From: a virus
Length of the DNA stretch: 64,000 nucleotides
Virus record (IMG/VR): IMGVR_UViG_3300026484_000007
Coordinates: 186,001 to 250,000 of that record
Direction: 5' to 3' (one strand)
Shown: positions 16,965 to 25,224 of the stretch, piece by piece
Position numbering within the stretch: the first letter of the stretch is position 1
Layout: each line of letters starts with the position of its first letter
Notes under the pieces: model-generated
The model's database searches: none
What the model saw: only the letters and a program-made list of their open reading frames with translations
What the model was told of the DNA's origin: nothing
Translations under genes and position numbers: made by a program

Positions 16965-18308
16965 ATGGAAAATTTAAAAATTTTAAGTGTATCAAATTTA
17001 GATTCGACTCAAGATGTTCTTTCACAATCAACGATTGACGTAGTAAAACATTCTCCAAAAAAATGCTATAGAATTTTAAGTAAAAATGATTTTGGTAAAA
17101 AAAGAAGAATCAATATTGGATTCTTTAATAAGAAGACGAATTTTATAGTAAGCAATGAAAACTCTTTAATGACGTTAAAATTAGATAATAATGAATTAAA
17201 AGTTCAAGCAACAACAATCGATTCAATTGAAAAAAATGAATTCCTAATCTATTATATTCCTATTTTAGAATTAAAAAGATTAAATAAAATTAATGAGCAT
17301 ATTTTGATTACTACGCATGATGAAGATGATCCTGAAAAGATCATTAAAACAGAAGTTCCTTTAACTTTCGATTTAGGTAGAGTAGTAGGTAAAATTTTAA
17401 AATATAGAAATCTTGATGAATACATAAATGAAAATCTTTATAAAGATCCTGAAAAGATCAAAGAGGATGAAGCTTTAGAAATTTTTCTAAAATTAATTAT
17501 TGAGAATAATTCGGCGGGAGCAGTATCGCTTCATAAAAAATTAATTTTAAGTAGTAATGAAGAATTTTTATTTGGAATAATTTTTGAATTCTTCGAAAAA
17601 CCAAAAACTTCAGAAGAGAAAAATAAAATATATATAAATGATATTAACGTGTATAGTTTAACTATGATATTAAATCTTTTAGGTGCGAGTTATTCAATTA
17701 GAAAAACTCCAGAAAGAGGTTTTCAATTAAGATTTAAATTACCTATTTATTTTGAATATTTATTAGAAAAATTATACGATTCTAATAAAGAATCTTTTAA
17801 AGATCTTTCTAAAGAAGAATTTTTATATAAATTAAAAATGTTTAGACAATATAGATTCTACGTGCTTAAAAATGAAAACTCTAATGAAAACTCTATCGAA
17901 ATCAAAGAACTTAGTGGATATAGTACTTATAAAAAAGTCGTAGAAGATTTCAAAAAATTAGACAATCAAGATGAAACTTTAATTAATTTAATTAATATTG
18001 GAGCGATTGAATTAATACCAGTTTATGATCTAGTATTTGAAAAAGTGGAATGTCCAGTAATGTTTGATTTTGTGACAGAAGGTAGAGAAAAAGGAACTAA
18101 CTATATCATTCCTGGATTACCATTATTAAAAAATAGTGATGGAGATATACTTGGTGTTATGGCAGTATGGACAAAAGATGCTGCGCAAGAAGCTGATAAA
18201 AAATTTGGAATTAAAACTAAATCTAATTTAGTAAGTCCATTGACTGGTGGTGTTTATCAATGGATAGGAATCGATGGAATTCTTGGATTATATAATTTTA
18301 CAAAATAG
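16965..18308 (+). CDS. RNA polymerase beta' fragment carrying the catalytic loop
   Basis: The last 70 residues of this 447-residue protein match the active-site region of bacterial beta'. LLKNSDGDILGVMAV stands for the metal-binding loop (N390, D392, D394), followed by an EAQ-EA-like helix (TKDAAQEADKKFG), then SNLVSPLTGG and GIDGILGLYNFT, which fit the family's N-x-L-x-SP-x-x-G and DxxLGLYxxT segments. The first Asp of DxDxD is Asn here. The N-terminal 380 residues are not recognisable except perhaps a GKKR segment near 48. It covers beta' sequence missing from the other beta' pieces in this window and shares a transcript region with the primase. Confidence 0.7.
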   Translation: MENLKILSVSNLDSTQDVLSQSTIDVVKHSPKKCYRILSKNDFGKKRRINIGFFNKKTNFIVSNENSLMTLKLDNNELKVQATTIDSIEKNEFLIYYIPILELKRLNKINEHILITTHDEDDPEKIIKTEVPLTFDLGRVVGKILKYRNLDEYINENLYKDPEKIKEDEALEIFLKLIIENNSAGAVSLHKKLILSSNEEFLFGIIFEFFEKPKTSEEKNKIYINDINVYSLTMILNLLGASYSIRKTPERGFQLRFKLPIYFEYLLEKLYDSNKESFKDLSKEEFLYKLKMFRQYRFYVLKNENSNENSIEIKELSGYSTYKKVVEDFKKLDNQDETLINLINIGAIELIPVYDLVFEKVECPVMFDFVTEGREKGTNYIIPGLPLLKNSDGDILGVMAVWTKDAAQEADKKFGIKTKSNLVSPLTGGVYQWIGIDGILGLYNFTK

Positions 18309-18416
18309 ATTCAATTGATATACATTGATGGTAAAAATATTAAAAACTTTAAAAAAACTTTAAAAAAATAAAAAATAAAACCCTAAATAAAGGGAAAAGA
18401 ATTAAGGGAGAAATTC

Positions 18417-21400
18417 ATGGAAAATACTGGATTCAAAATAATCGAAAATCATAATTTTGATGAAATAAAAAGATATTGGTTAGATTTATATGGTGCAGAA
18501 GAATTAGCTTCTGATGAAACAATTAGAGTTGTTCCTCAAATCAAATTTGATAATGGAGAGCAAAAAGTTTTCACAATTAATAATCAAATAAACTCATTAT
18601 CTGGTTTTTTAGATTTCATAAAAAATATGGATAATCAATACGGAATAGGTAAAGTAGGATATAGTATTTCATCAGCAATATTCCATTATGATCCTGAAAA
18701 TAAAGATGATAAGGGTCAGGTTGTTAAGCCGAATGCTGGAACTTTCAAAAGAATAAAAAATGTAGTCGTGGATATTGATTTTCATATGGCGAAATCTAAA
18801 GATAGATTCGTGCTTGGATTTTTAGAAAATACTTATATTGATTTTGCTATTTTAAATATTTTCTTAAGCATTTCTGAAAAATTACAAGAAGCCGGAATTG
18901 ATGTTGTTAAACCTAAAATCGCTGGAATGACTGGTAGTGGTCTTCAAATTGTATTTGAAATGGATAGAGAATTATATAAAGATGATGCTCTAGTTTTTCT
19001 TACGTATCTAAAAAAGATCCTTGGTGGTTTAACTAAAGATTTAGCTTTAAAAGATCAATTTGGTAATATAGTATCTGCGACTGCTGAAGTTGATACAACG
19101 TTTGCGGATCTTGTTCACGTTCAAAGAGTTCTTGGAAGTATTAATCAAAAATACTTTACTTTATCAAAATATTCTAATGTATTTGAATTTAATTCTAAAG
19201 AAGAATATTTTAAAAATATTGATAGAATAAAAAACGAATATCTTAGTTTTATCAATGAAGCACAATTCCCAATTACCACTAAAGAAAAATATAATAAATA
19301 CATTACTCATATTATTGAAAGAATTAAAACTATTACTGCGAATGAAAGTGTGAATCAATTTTTCGTAGATAAATATTTACAATTAGCTAAAATGGAGCAA
19401 TACGCTGGAAAGACAGCAATTCGTCCTTCTGAAATGAAAAATATTGAATTAGATTTAATTTATAAATTAAAAGAAGAAGGAATAAAAACTATTGATTTAA
19501 TTAGAGATCTTGTAAAGATCGATCATGAGAGCTCTAGATTTATTGCTTTAAAATGTCCTTTTCATGAGGATACTAAATACAGTTTCGCAATTTATATTAA
19601 TGATGGAATTGATGTTCTTTACGATTTCCACGATGGTAAAAGTTATAATCTAGTTTCATTTTGGGAAAAAATTTACAATGTAAATAAAACGACAGCGATC
19701 AGTCAAATTTCTCAAAAAGCAGGAATTAAATTAGGCAAAGGGGAAAGAAAAGATTTCCAACAATTAGAAATCGAAGAAATCGTTGATCATCTTTTAGATA
19801 AAATTGATCTTGATAAATTTATTTATTATAGATTAGCTAATAAAAATAGAGTTTGTATTGTAAGACATAAAGATACTGGAGAAGCGTTCGTTTTCGATGG
19901 ACCAAAAATGATTGCTAGTCATGTTTTACAAAATCAATTAAAAGTTGAAGACGCTGATAAAAAATTACAAGAAGTGTTCTATAATAGATTCCAAGAAAGA
20001 ATTTTAATTGATGCTTTCGAAGAATTTCATCCAGGGAAACCTACGGTATTTCAAAGAGAATTCATTAAATTCGTGAATCTTTGGGTTCCAAGTAAAAATT
20101 ATTTAAACGCTCATGAAAGAGCTAAAGAATTAAAAGAAGAGCTTCAAATAGATAAAAAAATTCCTTTAGAAGATAGTATTCAAATTCTTAAAGAAAAAAC
20201 ACCTTGGACTTTCAAATACATTCAACAATTAACTCAAAAAGGAAATCTTTTATGGTTTATTAATTGGCTTGCAAATGGAGCTAAATATCAAGTTATGCCT
20301 ACTATTCCTGTAATTTTTGGTGTTCCAGGAGTTGGTAAGAATCTTTTTGTAACTACTATTCTTGAGTGGTATCATAATAATGAATATACTAAAGTAATGA
20401 CTTCTGATAGATTAATGTCTAATTTTAATAGTATTCTTGAAAATGCTAGTATGGTAGTTCTAGATGAAGGAGATGTATCTAATTCAAAAGAATTCGACTT
20501 CCTTAAATTCTTAAGTGGTAATAAGAATTTAATGATTGAAAAAAAAGGACAAGATGTAAAAATTTCTGAAAAATTCTTCAACATCATAATGTTCTCGAAT
20601 GGGGATATTCCAGTAAGACATTCTTTTGATGATAGAAGAATTCAATATTTTAAAACAGAGCAAACTTTATTACAAAGCTGCAAACAATGGGGTATCACAA
20701 TCGATGACTTCATTGAAAACGTAGAAAAAGAATTAGAAGATTTCTGGGGTATTCTTTTAAATATTAGCTTAGATAAAAAATGGAGCATTTCTAATGAAAA
20801 AGATAAATTATATATTATCCAAATTCTTAAACAGCATAGTTTTGGAGAATTAATTCTTAAATTATTAGAAGGTCAATGGAGAGATATTGCTTTACAATTA
20901 AATGAAAATATTTCAGATCCTGCTTTAATGAAAGCAAACCTTGAATTATTAAAAGAAATCAAAGAACATTTCGAAAACGAAAGCAAGCTTTCATTAACGT
21001 TAATTAATAGATATCTTAATGCTTTAAATTTTAAATATAAAACAAGTATTCAAAGATTCATTCAAAGAAACTCTTTACAAGACATTGGTATTGATATTGA
21101 GGTAACTTTAGAAGATGTATTAATTAAAATTGATAAAGAAAAACTTCAAAATTTAATAAATGTTCCTAATGTATTAACTATCAAAGAATATAAATCAATT
21201 GATAGATTTATTAGAATTCTTAAAAAAGCTATTGATAGTATAATTGATACGAAATCAAAATTTATTGAAGATGAAAAAATTATTGAATCTCAAGAGATTA
21301 AAGTAGAGACTGATATGGAAGCTTCGAATAAAAAAGAATTAGAATCTATAGGAATTTATGACAAAGATTCTCCCGAAATAGATCCAGATGGATTATTTAA

Positions 21401-21590
21401 AAATCCAGAAGTCAAAAAAGCGGAAAATGAAATAAATAAAATTTTTGATAAAGTGACCGATGAAGTGACCAATGAAGTATCTGAAGCATCTGATGAAAAT
21501 TCTGAAATTAATTTAGCGGTCGGCGTTAAACCAACGATCCCAGGCGCTCCAGTTCCTCCTCCACCAACACCTCCAAAAGGATCTTTTTAA
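18417..21590 (+). CDS. Primase-helicase (archaeo-eukaryotic primase plus SF3 helicase)
   Basis: This 1057-residue protein combines priming and unwinding. The N-terminal 290 residues fit an AEP-type primase: VVVDIDFH gives D119 and D121, MTGSGLQIVFEMD the nucleotide-binding strand, and VHVQRVLGSINQKY the basic motif. A degenerate zinc-finger-like segment follows (CPFHEDTKYSFAIY, C380, H383). The helicase core has Walker A GVPGVGKN (K641), Walker B VVLDEGD (D683-E684), sensor IIMFSNGD and Arg finger DDRRIQYF. The Pro-rich end is PVPPPPTPP. The architecture resembles the NrS-1 phage primase-polymerase. It probably acts as the core replication enzyme. Confidence 0.85.
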   Translation: MENTGFKIIENHNFDEIKRYWLDLYGAEELASDETIRVVPQIKFDNGEQKVFTINNQINSLSGFLDFIKNMDNQYGIGKVGYSISSAIFHYDPENKDDKGQVVKPNAGTFKRIKNVVVDIDFHMAKSKDRFVLGFLENTYIDFAILNIFLSISEKLQEAGIDVVKPKIAGMTGSGLQIVFEMDRELYKDDALVFLTYLKKILGGLTKDLALKDQFGNIVSATAEVDTTFADLVHVQRVLGSINQKYFTLSKYSNVFEFNSKEEYFKNIDRIKNEYLSFINEAQFPITTKEKYNKYITHIIERIKTITANESVNQFFVDKYLQLAKMEQYAGKTAIRPSEMKNIELDLIYKLKEEGIKTIDLIRDLVKIDHESSRFIALKCPFHEDTKYSFAIYINDGIDVLYDFHDGKSYNLVSFWEKIYNVNKTTAISQISQKAGIKLGKGERKDFQQLEIEEIVDHLLDKIDLDKFIYYRLANKNRVCIVRHKDTGEAFVFDGPKMIASHVLQNQLKVEDADKKLQEVFYNRFQERILIDAFEEFHPGKPTVFQREFIKFVNLWVPSKNYLNAHERAKELKEELQIDKKIPLEDSIQILKEKTPWTFKYIQQLTQKGNLLWFINWLANGAKYQVMPTIPVIFGVPGVGKNLFVTTILEWYHNNEYTKVMTSDRLMSNFNSILENASMVVLDEGDVSNSKEFDFLKFLSGNKNLMIEKKGQDVKISEKFFNIIMFSNGDIPVRHSFDDRRIQYFKTEQTLLQSCKQWGITIDDFIENVEKELEDFWGILLNISLDKKWSISNEKDKLYIIQILKQHSFGELILKLLEGQWRDIALQLNENISDPALMKANLELLKEIKEHFENESKLSLTLINRYLNALNFKYKTSIQRFIQRNSLQDIGIDIEVTLEDVLIKIDKEKLQNLINVPNVLTIKEYKSIDRFIRILKKAIDSIIDTKSKFIEDEKIIESQEIKVETDMEASNKKELESIGIYDKDSPEIDPDGLFKNPEVKKAENEINKIFDKVTDEVTNEVSEASDENSEINLAVGVKPTIPGAPVPPPPTPPKGSF

Positions 21591-21600
21591 GATCCTTTTA
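21576..21600 (+). terminator. GATC hairpin overlapping the primase stop codon
   Basis: AAAAGGATCTTTTTAAGATCC followed by TTTTA spans the end of the primase-helicase gene; the TAA is in the loop. It lacks the GTCGTTAG box and sits only 27 bp before the next gene, so it may be leaky. Confidence 0.5.
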
Positions 21601-21616
21601 TAAAAAGGAATTTTAT

Positions 21617-21889
21617 ATGAATGAAGTAATTAATGAAGCGGTTAATGTAATAGAATTTAAATCTTACTTATCTATAGATTTTTTAATTTATGTGGGCAGA
21701 TGGATTTTTAGTGCTTTTGTTATGATGATACCTTTATATTTTTTACAAAAATTTCAGATTTCTAAATATTTTAAAAAAATTAAAGGTTATAAAACCGAAT
21801 ACCAAGAATACATTGATTTAATTATTATTCAAATAATTGGAGCTTTTATTTTCTGGTATATTGATCAAATGATATTTAAAGGAGTTTAA
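21617..21889 (+). CDS. Small two-helix membrane protein (holin candidate)
   Basis: This 90-residue protein has two hydrophobic segments (about 21-42, LIYVGRWIFSAFVMMIPLYFL, and 67-84, LIIIQIIGAFIFWYIDQMI) separated by a Lys-rich loop, and a short N-terminal helix containing VINEAVN. Size and topology would fit a holin, but small membrane proteins of other function look the same and no lysis cassette is next to it. It is followed after 1 bp by a small beta-rich protein. Confidence 0.5.
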   Translation: MNEVINEAVNVIEFKSYLSIDFLIYVGRWIFSAFVMMIPLYFLQKFQISKYFKKIKGYKTEYQEYIDLIIIQIIGAFIFWYIDQMIFKGV

Positions 21890-21890
21890 T

Positions 21891-22187
21891 ATGGATGAAA
21901 TTCAAATGATTAACACATATAATAAAATTGTTGGTACTGTTTATGGAGAAGTAGAAATTGACGCGAACTCGTCATCAACTGTCGATATCTCTTCTCCGAT
22001 TAATGGAATTACAGCTGTGGTGACTTTAAAATTAAAAGATGATTCTGATGCGGATAATGTTATTTATAAATCAGAGCATTCTTTTTCTTACGAGATTAAT
22101 GATGATGGAAATCAAATCACAATCTATAACAATTCAACTGCGAAAGCAACTTGTGTATATACTATTATAGATTTATATTTAAATTGA
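21891..22187 (+). CDS. Small beta-rich protein (possible decoration protein)
   Basis: This 98-residue protein alternates Thr/Ser/Val-rich strands (TVDISSPINGITAVVTLKLK, ATCVYTIIDLYL) with acidic turns, which suggests a beta-sandwich, and has no signal or membrane segment. Such small proteins often decorate phage particles, but no family is recognised. It is tightly linked to the upstream membrane gene and is the last gene before a control element. Confidence 0.5.
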   Translation: MDEIQMINTYNKIVGTVYGEVEIDANSSSTVDISSPINGITAVVTLKLKDDSDADNVIYKSEHSFSYEINDDGNQITIYNNSTAKATCVYTIIDLYLN

Positions 22188-22204
22188 TCCTTTTGGATTA
22201 ATTT

Positions 22205-22370
22205 TTTATTACGAAAAACTCGTGATCCTAAAACGTTGAGCATCTATAGATACACAAAGATATATACGAGTTCTAAAACTATCTTTAAAATTTTAGAACT
22301 GCTATATATCGCGGAAGATCTAAAATAGATGCGACGAAGAAAATCAAAGTTTTTCAAGTTTAAAAATTAG
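22205..22370 (+). promoter_or_regulatory. Intergenic control element before the P-loop kinase gene
   Basis: In order: ACTCGTGATCCTAAAACG, a TTGAGC block, GATATATACGAGTTCTAAAA, then the inverted TTTTAGAACTGCTATATATC, a GATCTAAAATAGATGC block and GAAAATCAAAGTTTTTC. Same order as at 35770, 40135 and 49345. The two AGTTCTAAAA halves form an inverted repeat of about 25 bp. Confidence 0.6.
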
Positions 22371-22406
22371 AATTTAAATAATTTAAATATATTTAAAAGG
22401 AAAAAG

Positions 22407-23012
22407 ATGTTATATATAATTAATTTATTTGGAGGTCCTGGTTCAGGTAAAAGTACTACAGCAGCATCTTTATTTGGAGCAATGAAATCTTTAAAGAAAC
22501 AAAAAGAATCTTTTTTAGATCAATATCAAATTGAATTAGTAACTGAATTTGCTAAAGATAAAGTATACGATTTTCATCATATATGTTTAGAAAATCAATT
22601 TTTTACTAGTGGAAATCAATATCATAGAATGTGGAGAGTAATTAATTTTTGGAATTATCATAATTATAAAAATGGAATTATAATTACAGATTCGCCTATA
22701 ATAAATGGTATATTTTATGATACTCATCCAAAAAAGGAATTACTCAAAAAAGTTTTAATCGAATACTCTGAATTCGACGAATACAAAAACAATTTTGCTG
22801 GACTTGAACAATTTAATTATTTATTAATAAGAGATCATGATTTTGAACAATCTGGAAGACTTCAGACTTCAGAAGAATCTGATAAAATTACGAATGATAT
22901 TAAAAAATTTTTTAATAAAAATAATAAGGATCTTTTAGAGATTCAAACTTCAAAAGCTCAAGAATTTATTTTGAATGATATTTTAAAAAATATAAAAAAG
23001 GAAAAAACATGA
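22407..23012 (+). CDS. P-loop ATPase / nucleotide-kinase-like protein
   Basis: This 201-residue protein begins with a textbook P-loop, NLFGGPGSGKSTTAASLF (K15), followed by a KKQK segment, a strand ELVTEFAKD and IITDSPI as the likely Walker B/kinase Asp region. The YLLIRDHDFEQSGRLQTSEES stretch fits the lid of small phage kinases of the AAA_28 type. It probably phosphorylates a small molecule or nucleotide, and the nearby reductase genes suggest nucleotide metabolism. It overlaps the next gene by 4 bp (ATGA). The substrate cannot be read from sequence. Confidence 0.65.
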   Translation: MLYIINLFGGPGSGKSTTAASLFGAMKSLKKQKESFLDQYQIELVTEFAKDKVYDFHHICLENQFFTSGNQYHRMWRVINFWNYHNYKNGIIITDSPIINGIFYDTHPKKELLKKVLIEYSEFDEYKNNFAGLEQFNYLLIRDHDFEQSGRLQTSEESDKITNDIKKFFNKNNKDLLEIQTSKAQEFILNDILKNIKKEKT

Positions 23013-23449
23013 AAGAATTAGAATTGAACGCTTCGAACAAGCCAAATTTTTTATCGGATGAAGAAATTAATTCTCTTTTGGATGTAGTTTTCGATAAAAA
23101 TTTTATTGAAAACACTCAAAGAAAATATTTTACTAGCGATAATAAAGATGATATAATTAAAGGCCATCAATTAATACTAGAACATATTAGTGTTAGAATT
23201 GATAAGCTTTTACTTGGATTTAAAAATATAAAAATAGAAGGATCTTTAGCAGATCCAATAATAAAAATTCTTGGAGAAAATCAATATGATGATCACGTGA
23301 ATTTATTTAAAATTATTCAATCGACAAAAAATCTAAATAACGATATTATCGAAGCTATTGCTCAAATGGATTATATTGAAAATAAAATAAGAAAAAAAGT
23401 GGAAGAAAAGGAACTCGAAGATGAAAATACAGAAGAATGTCATTTTTGA
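23009..23449 (+). CDS. Hypothetical acidic helical protein
   Basis: This 146-residue product is coupled to the upstream kinase (ATGA overlap) and overlaps the RNase H start by 29 bp. It is predicted helical with an acidic C-terminus (EEKELEDENTEE). No motif is recognised. Placement between a kinase and RNase H suggests nucleic acid or nucleotide metabolism only by association. Confidence 0.6.
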   Translation: MKELELNASNKPNFLSDEEINSLLDVVFDKNFIENTQRKYFTSDNKDDIIKGHQLILEHISVRIDKLLLGFKNIKIEGSLADPIIKILGENQYDDHVNLFKIIQSTKNLNNDIIEAIAQMDYIENKIRKKVEEKELEDENTEECHF

Positions 23450-23909
23450 TAATAATACTAAATTACTAATTTATGCAGATGGTAGTTGTCTCGGAAATCC
23501 TGGAAAAGGAGGATGGGCAGCTCTTTTAATTTTTTTAAAAAATGGAGCGAAGAAAGCTGAAAAAATGATATCGGGTTGTTCTAAATCTAGCACTAATAAT
23601 AAAATGGAATTACAAGCAGTTATCGAAGCTTTAAAAACTATAAAATTAAATACTATTTCGTATCCAATAGAGATTCATGTTGATTCTCAATATGTTCAAA
23701 AAGGGCTAACTGACTGGAGAGAATCTTGGGAGTATCGAAATTTTAGAGGAGTAAAGAATCCTGAGCAATGGAAAGAATTGATTGATTTAATAAATAAAAT
23801 TGAACATAAAAAAATTAAAATATCTATCAATTATGTAAAAGCTCATAACGGGCATCCTGAAAACGAAAGAGTCGATGACGAAGCAAGAAAAAAAGCCGAG
23901 AGATGCTAA
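23421..23909 (+). CDS. rnhA: Ribonuclease HI
   Basis: This 162-residue protein has the complete RNase HI core: IYADGSCLGNPGKGGWA (D20), KMELQAVIEAL (E63), HVDSQYVQKGL (D88) and the late Asp in RVDDEAR (D152), plus the flexible His loop KAHNGHPEN. It would remove RNA from RNA-DNA hybrids, here most likely primers made by the phage primase. Length matches the bacterial enzyme. The start overlaps the previous gene and has an AAGGAA site 10 bp upstream. Confidence 0.93.
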   Translation: MKIQKNVIFDNNTKLLIYADGSCLGNPGKGGWAALLIFLKNGAKKAEKMISGCSKSSTNNKMELQAVIEALKTIKLNTISYPIEIHVDSQYVQKGLTDWRESWEYRNFRGVKNPEQWKELIDLINKIEHKKIKISINYVKAHNGHPENERVDDEARKKAERC

Positions 23910-23943
23910 AGAAATGCTAAAGAATGGCTAAAAGGGGAAGCGT

Positions 23944-24432
23944 ATGAAAAACATGAAAAACATGAAAAACATTTTTACATCCATAAAAGATCTTTTTAAA
24001 AAAGATTACGAAAAAATTATTGAAGAATTAAAAGATGAGCATAAATATTTACTCATTCTTTATCACGAAATTATTCATATTTGTACGGTAGAAAAAGATA
24101 TTGAAAGATTAAATAATATGATCGATAATTTTTTAAATATCTTAAAAGAACATTTAGAAAAAGAAAATAAAGAGATCTATGAATTTTTTGACAATACAAT
24201 TACTGATGAATTGATAAAAGAACATATCGAAAAAATTAGAAAAGACATCAAAATTATTGATAAAAAATTGAAAATTATTTTAAAAAAGCATAGAAAAATC
24301 AAAGAGGAAACCCTTGATTCATTCCTAAGAGATTTTTCTTATTTAATACAAATGATAATCAAAAGAGTTGAGTTAGAAGAGAATATTATATATTCTTATT
24401 TTCTTCGTAAAAAATCTTCAAAAGCAATTTAA
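23944..24432 (+). CDS. Hemerythrin-like four-helix protein
   Basis: This 162-residue protein shows an HHE/hemerythrin-type ligand pattern: DEHKYLLILYHEII in helix 1, a helix with FLNILKEHLEKENKEIYEFF (H and E), and a last helix RVELEENIIYSYF supplying a further acid. Such domains bind a di-iron centre and sense or carry O2 or NO in bacteria. The N-terminal MKNMKNMKN is repetitive. Not every canonical His is present, so iron binding is likely but unproven. It is followed after about 100 bp by a coiled-coil gene. Confidence 0.5.
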   Translation: MKNMKNMKNIFTSIKDLFKKDYEKIIEELKDEHKYLLILYHEIIHICTVEKDIERLNNMIDNFLNILKEHLEKENKEIYEFFDNTITDELIKEHIEKIRKDIKIIDKKLKIILKKHRKIKEETLDSFLRDFSYLIQMIIKRVELEENIIYSYFLRKKSSKAI

Positions 24433-24529
24433 AGAAATAAAAATTCATTATCAAATTATAAGCATATGATAATCATACGAAAATCATTCAAATGTGATAA
24501 AATTACAATAAAATCAAAGGAGACTAGAA

Positions 24530-25177
24530 ATGAAAAAAATTACATTAACTGAAGCATTATCTGAATTAAAATTATACGATAAAAAAATTACTAAAGAAAT
24601 ATCAGAATTAAGTAGATCTAAAAGCACAGTCGATTATGTTATAGGTAAAAATAAATTAACTGAAATCAATAAAATGACTGAAGAAGAGTTAAAAGAATAT
24701 GCTCAAAGCGCTGTAGATAAATTATTAAATTTAATTAAAAACAGAGGTATTCTTAAAGCAGCAATTGCTAAAGCAAACGCAATTACAACATTAAACGTTA
24801 ATGGAAAAGAATATACTATCGTAGAAGCTATTGAAAGAAAAAATAATATTTATAAAGAAAAAGAAATTTTAAATATTCTTGCAGAAAATTATAACAATGT
24901 TGCTTATAAAGTTTCAAGAATCAATGAAAATGCGAGAGATGAAGTAAATAGATTATTAGAAGCTAAATTATCTAGCGATAGTAAAAATCAATCGTCAGAT
25001 GAAATTGAAAAACTATCTCAAGTTCTTTTAGAAGCTAAAGAAGCTAAAATTCTCGATCCATATAAAATCGGAGATTTAATAGTAAAAATGCAAGAAGAAA
25101 TTGAAGAGTTCGAAACTAACATCGACGTAGCATTATCAATCGTAAATGCTAAAACAGAAATCGAAGTAGATCTTTAA
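24530..25177 (+). CDS. Coiled-coil protein, DIP1984-like
   Basis: This 215-residue protein is almost entirely helical. Its start (ITLTEALSELKLYDKKITKEI) and the segment ILKAAIAKANAITTLNVNGKEYTIVEAIERKN resemble DIP1984-family proteins of unknown function, where an LI-x-x-IN-x-TN turn precedes an EA-x-x-R-x helix. The function is not known. A strong GGAGA site precedes the ATG and a terminator with the GTCATTAG box follows, so it may be its own transcript or the end of one. Confidence 0.5.
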   Translation: MKKITLTEALSELKLYDKKITKEISELSRSKSTVDYVIGKNKLTEINKMTEEELKEYAQSAVDKLLNLIKNRGILKAAIAKANAITTLNVNGKEYTIVEAIERKNNIYKEKEILNILAENYNNVAYKVSRINENARDEVNRLLEAKLSSDSKNQSSDEIEKLSQVLLEAKEAKILDPYKIGDLIVKMQEEIEEFETNIDVALSIVNAKTEIEVDL

Positions 25178-25205
25178 AAGATCTACTTTTTTTTGTCATT
25201 AGAAA
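25166..25205 (+). terminator. Terminator with GTCATTAG box
   Basis: GTAGATCTT-TAA-AAGATCTAC is followed by eight T and GTCATTAGAAAAAATT. The stop codon of the upstream gene lies in the hairpin. Confidence 0.85.
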
Positions 25206-25224
25206 AAATTGTAAAGGAGAATAA

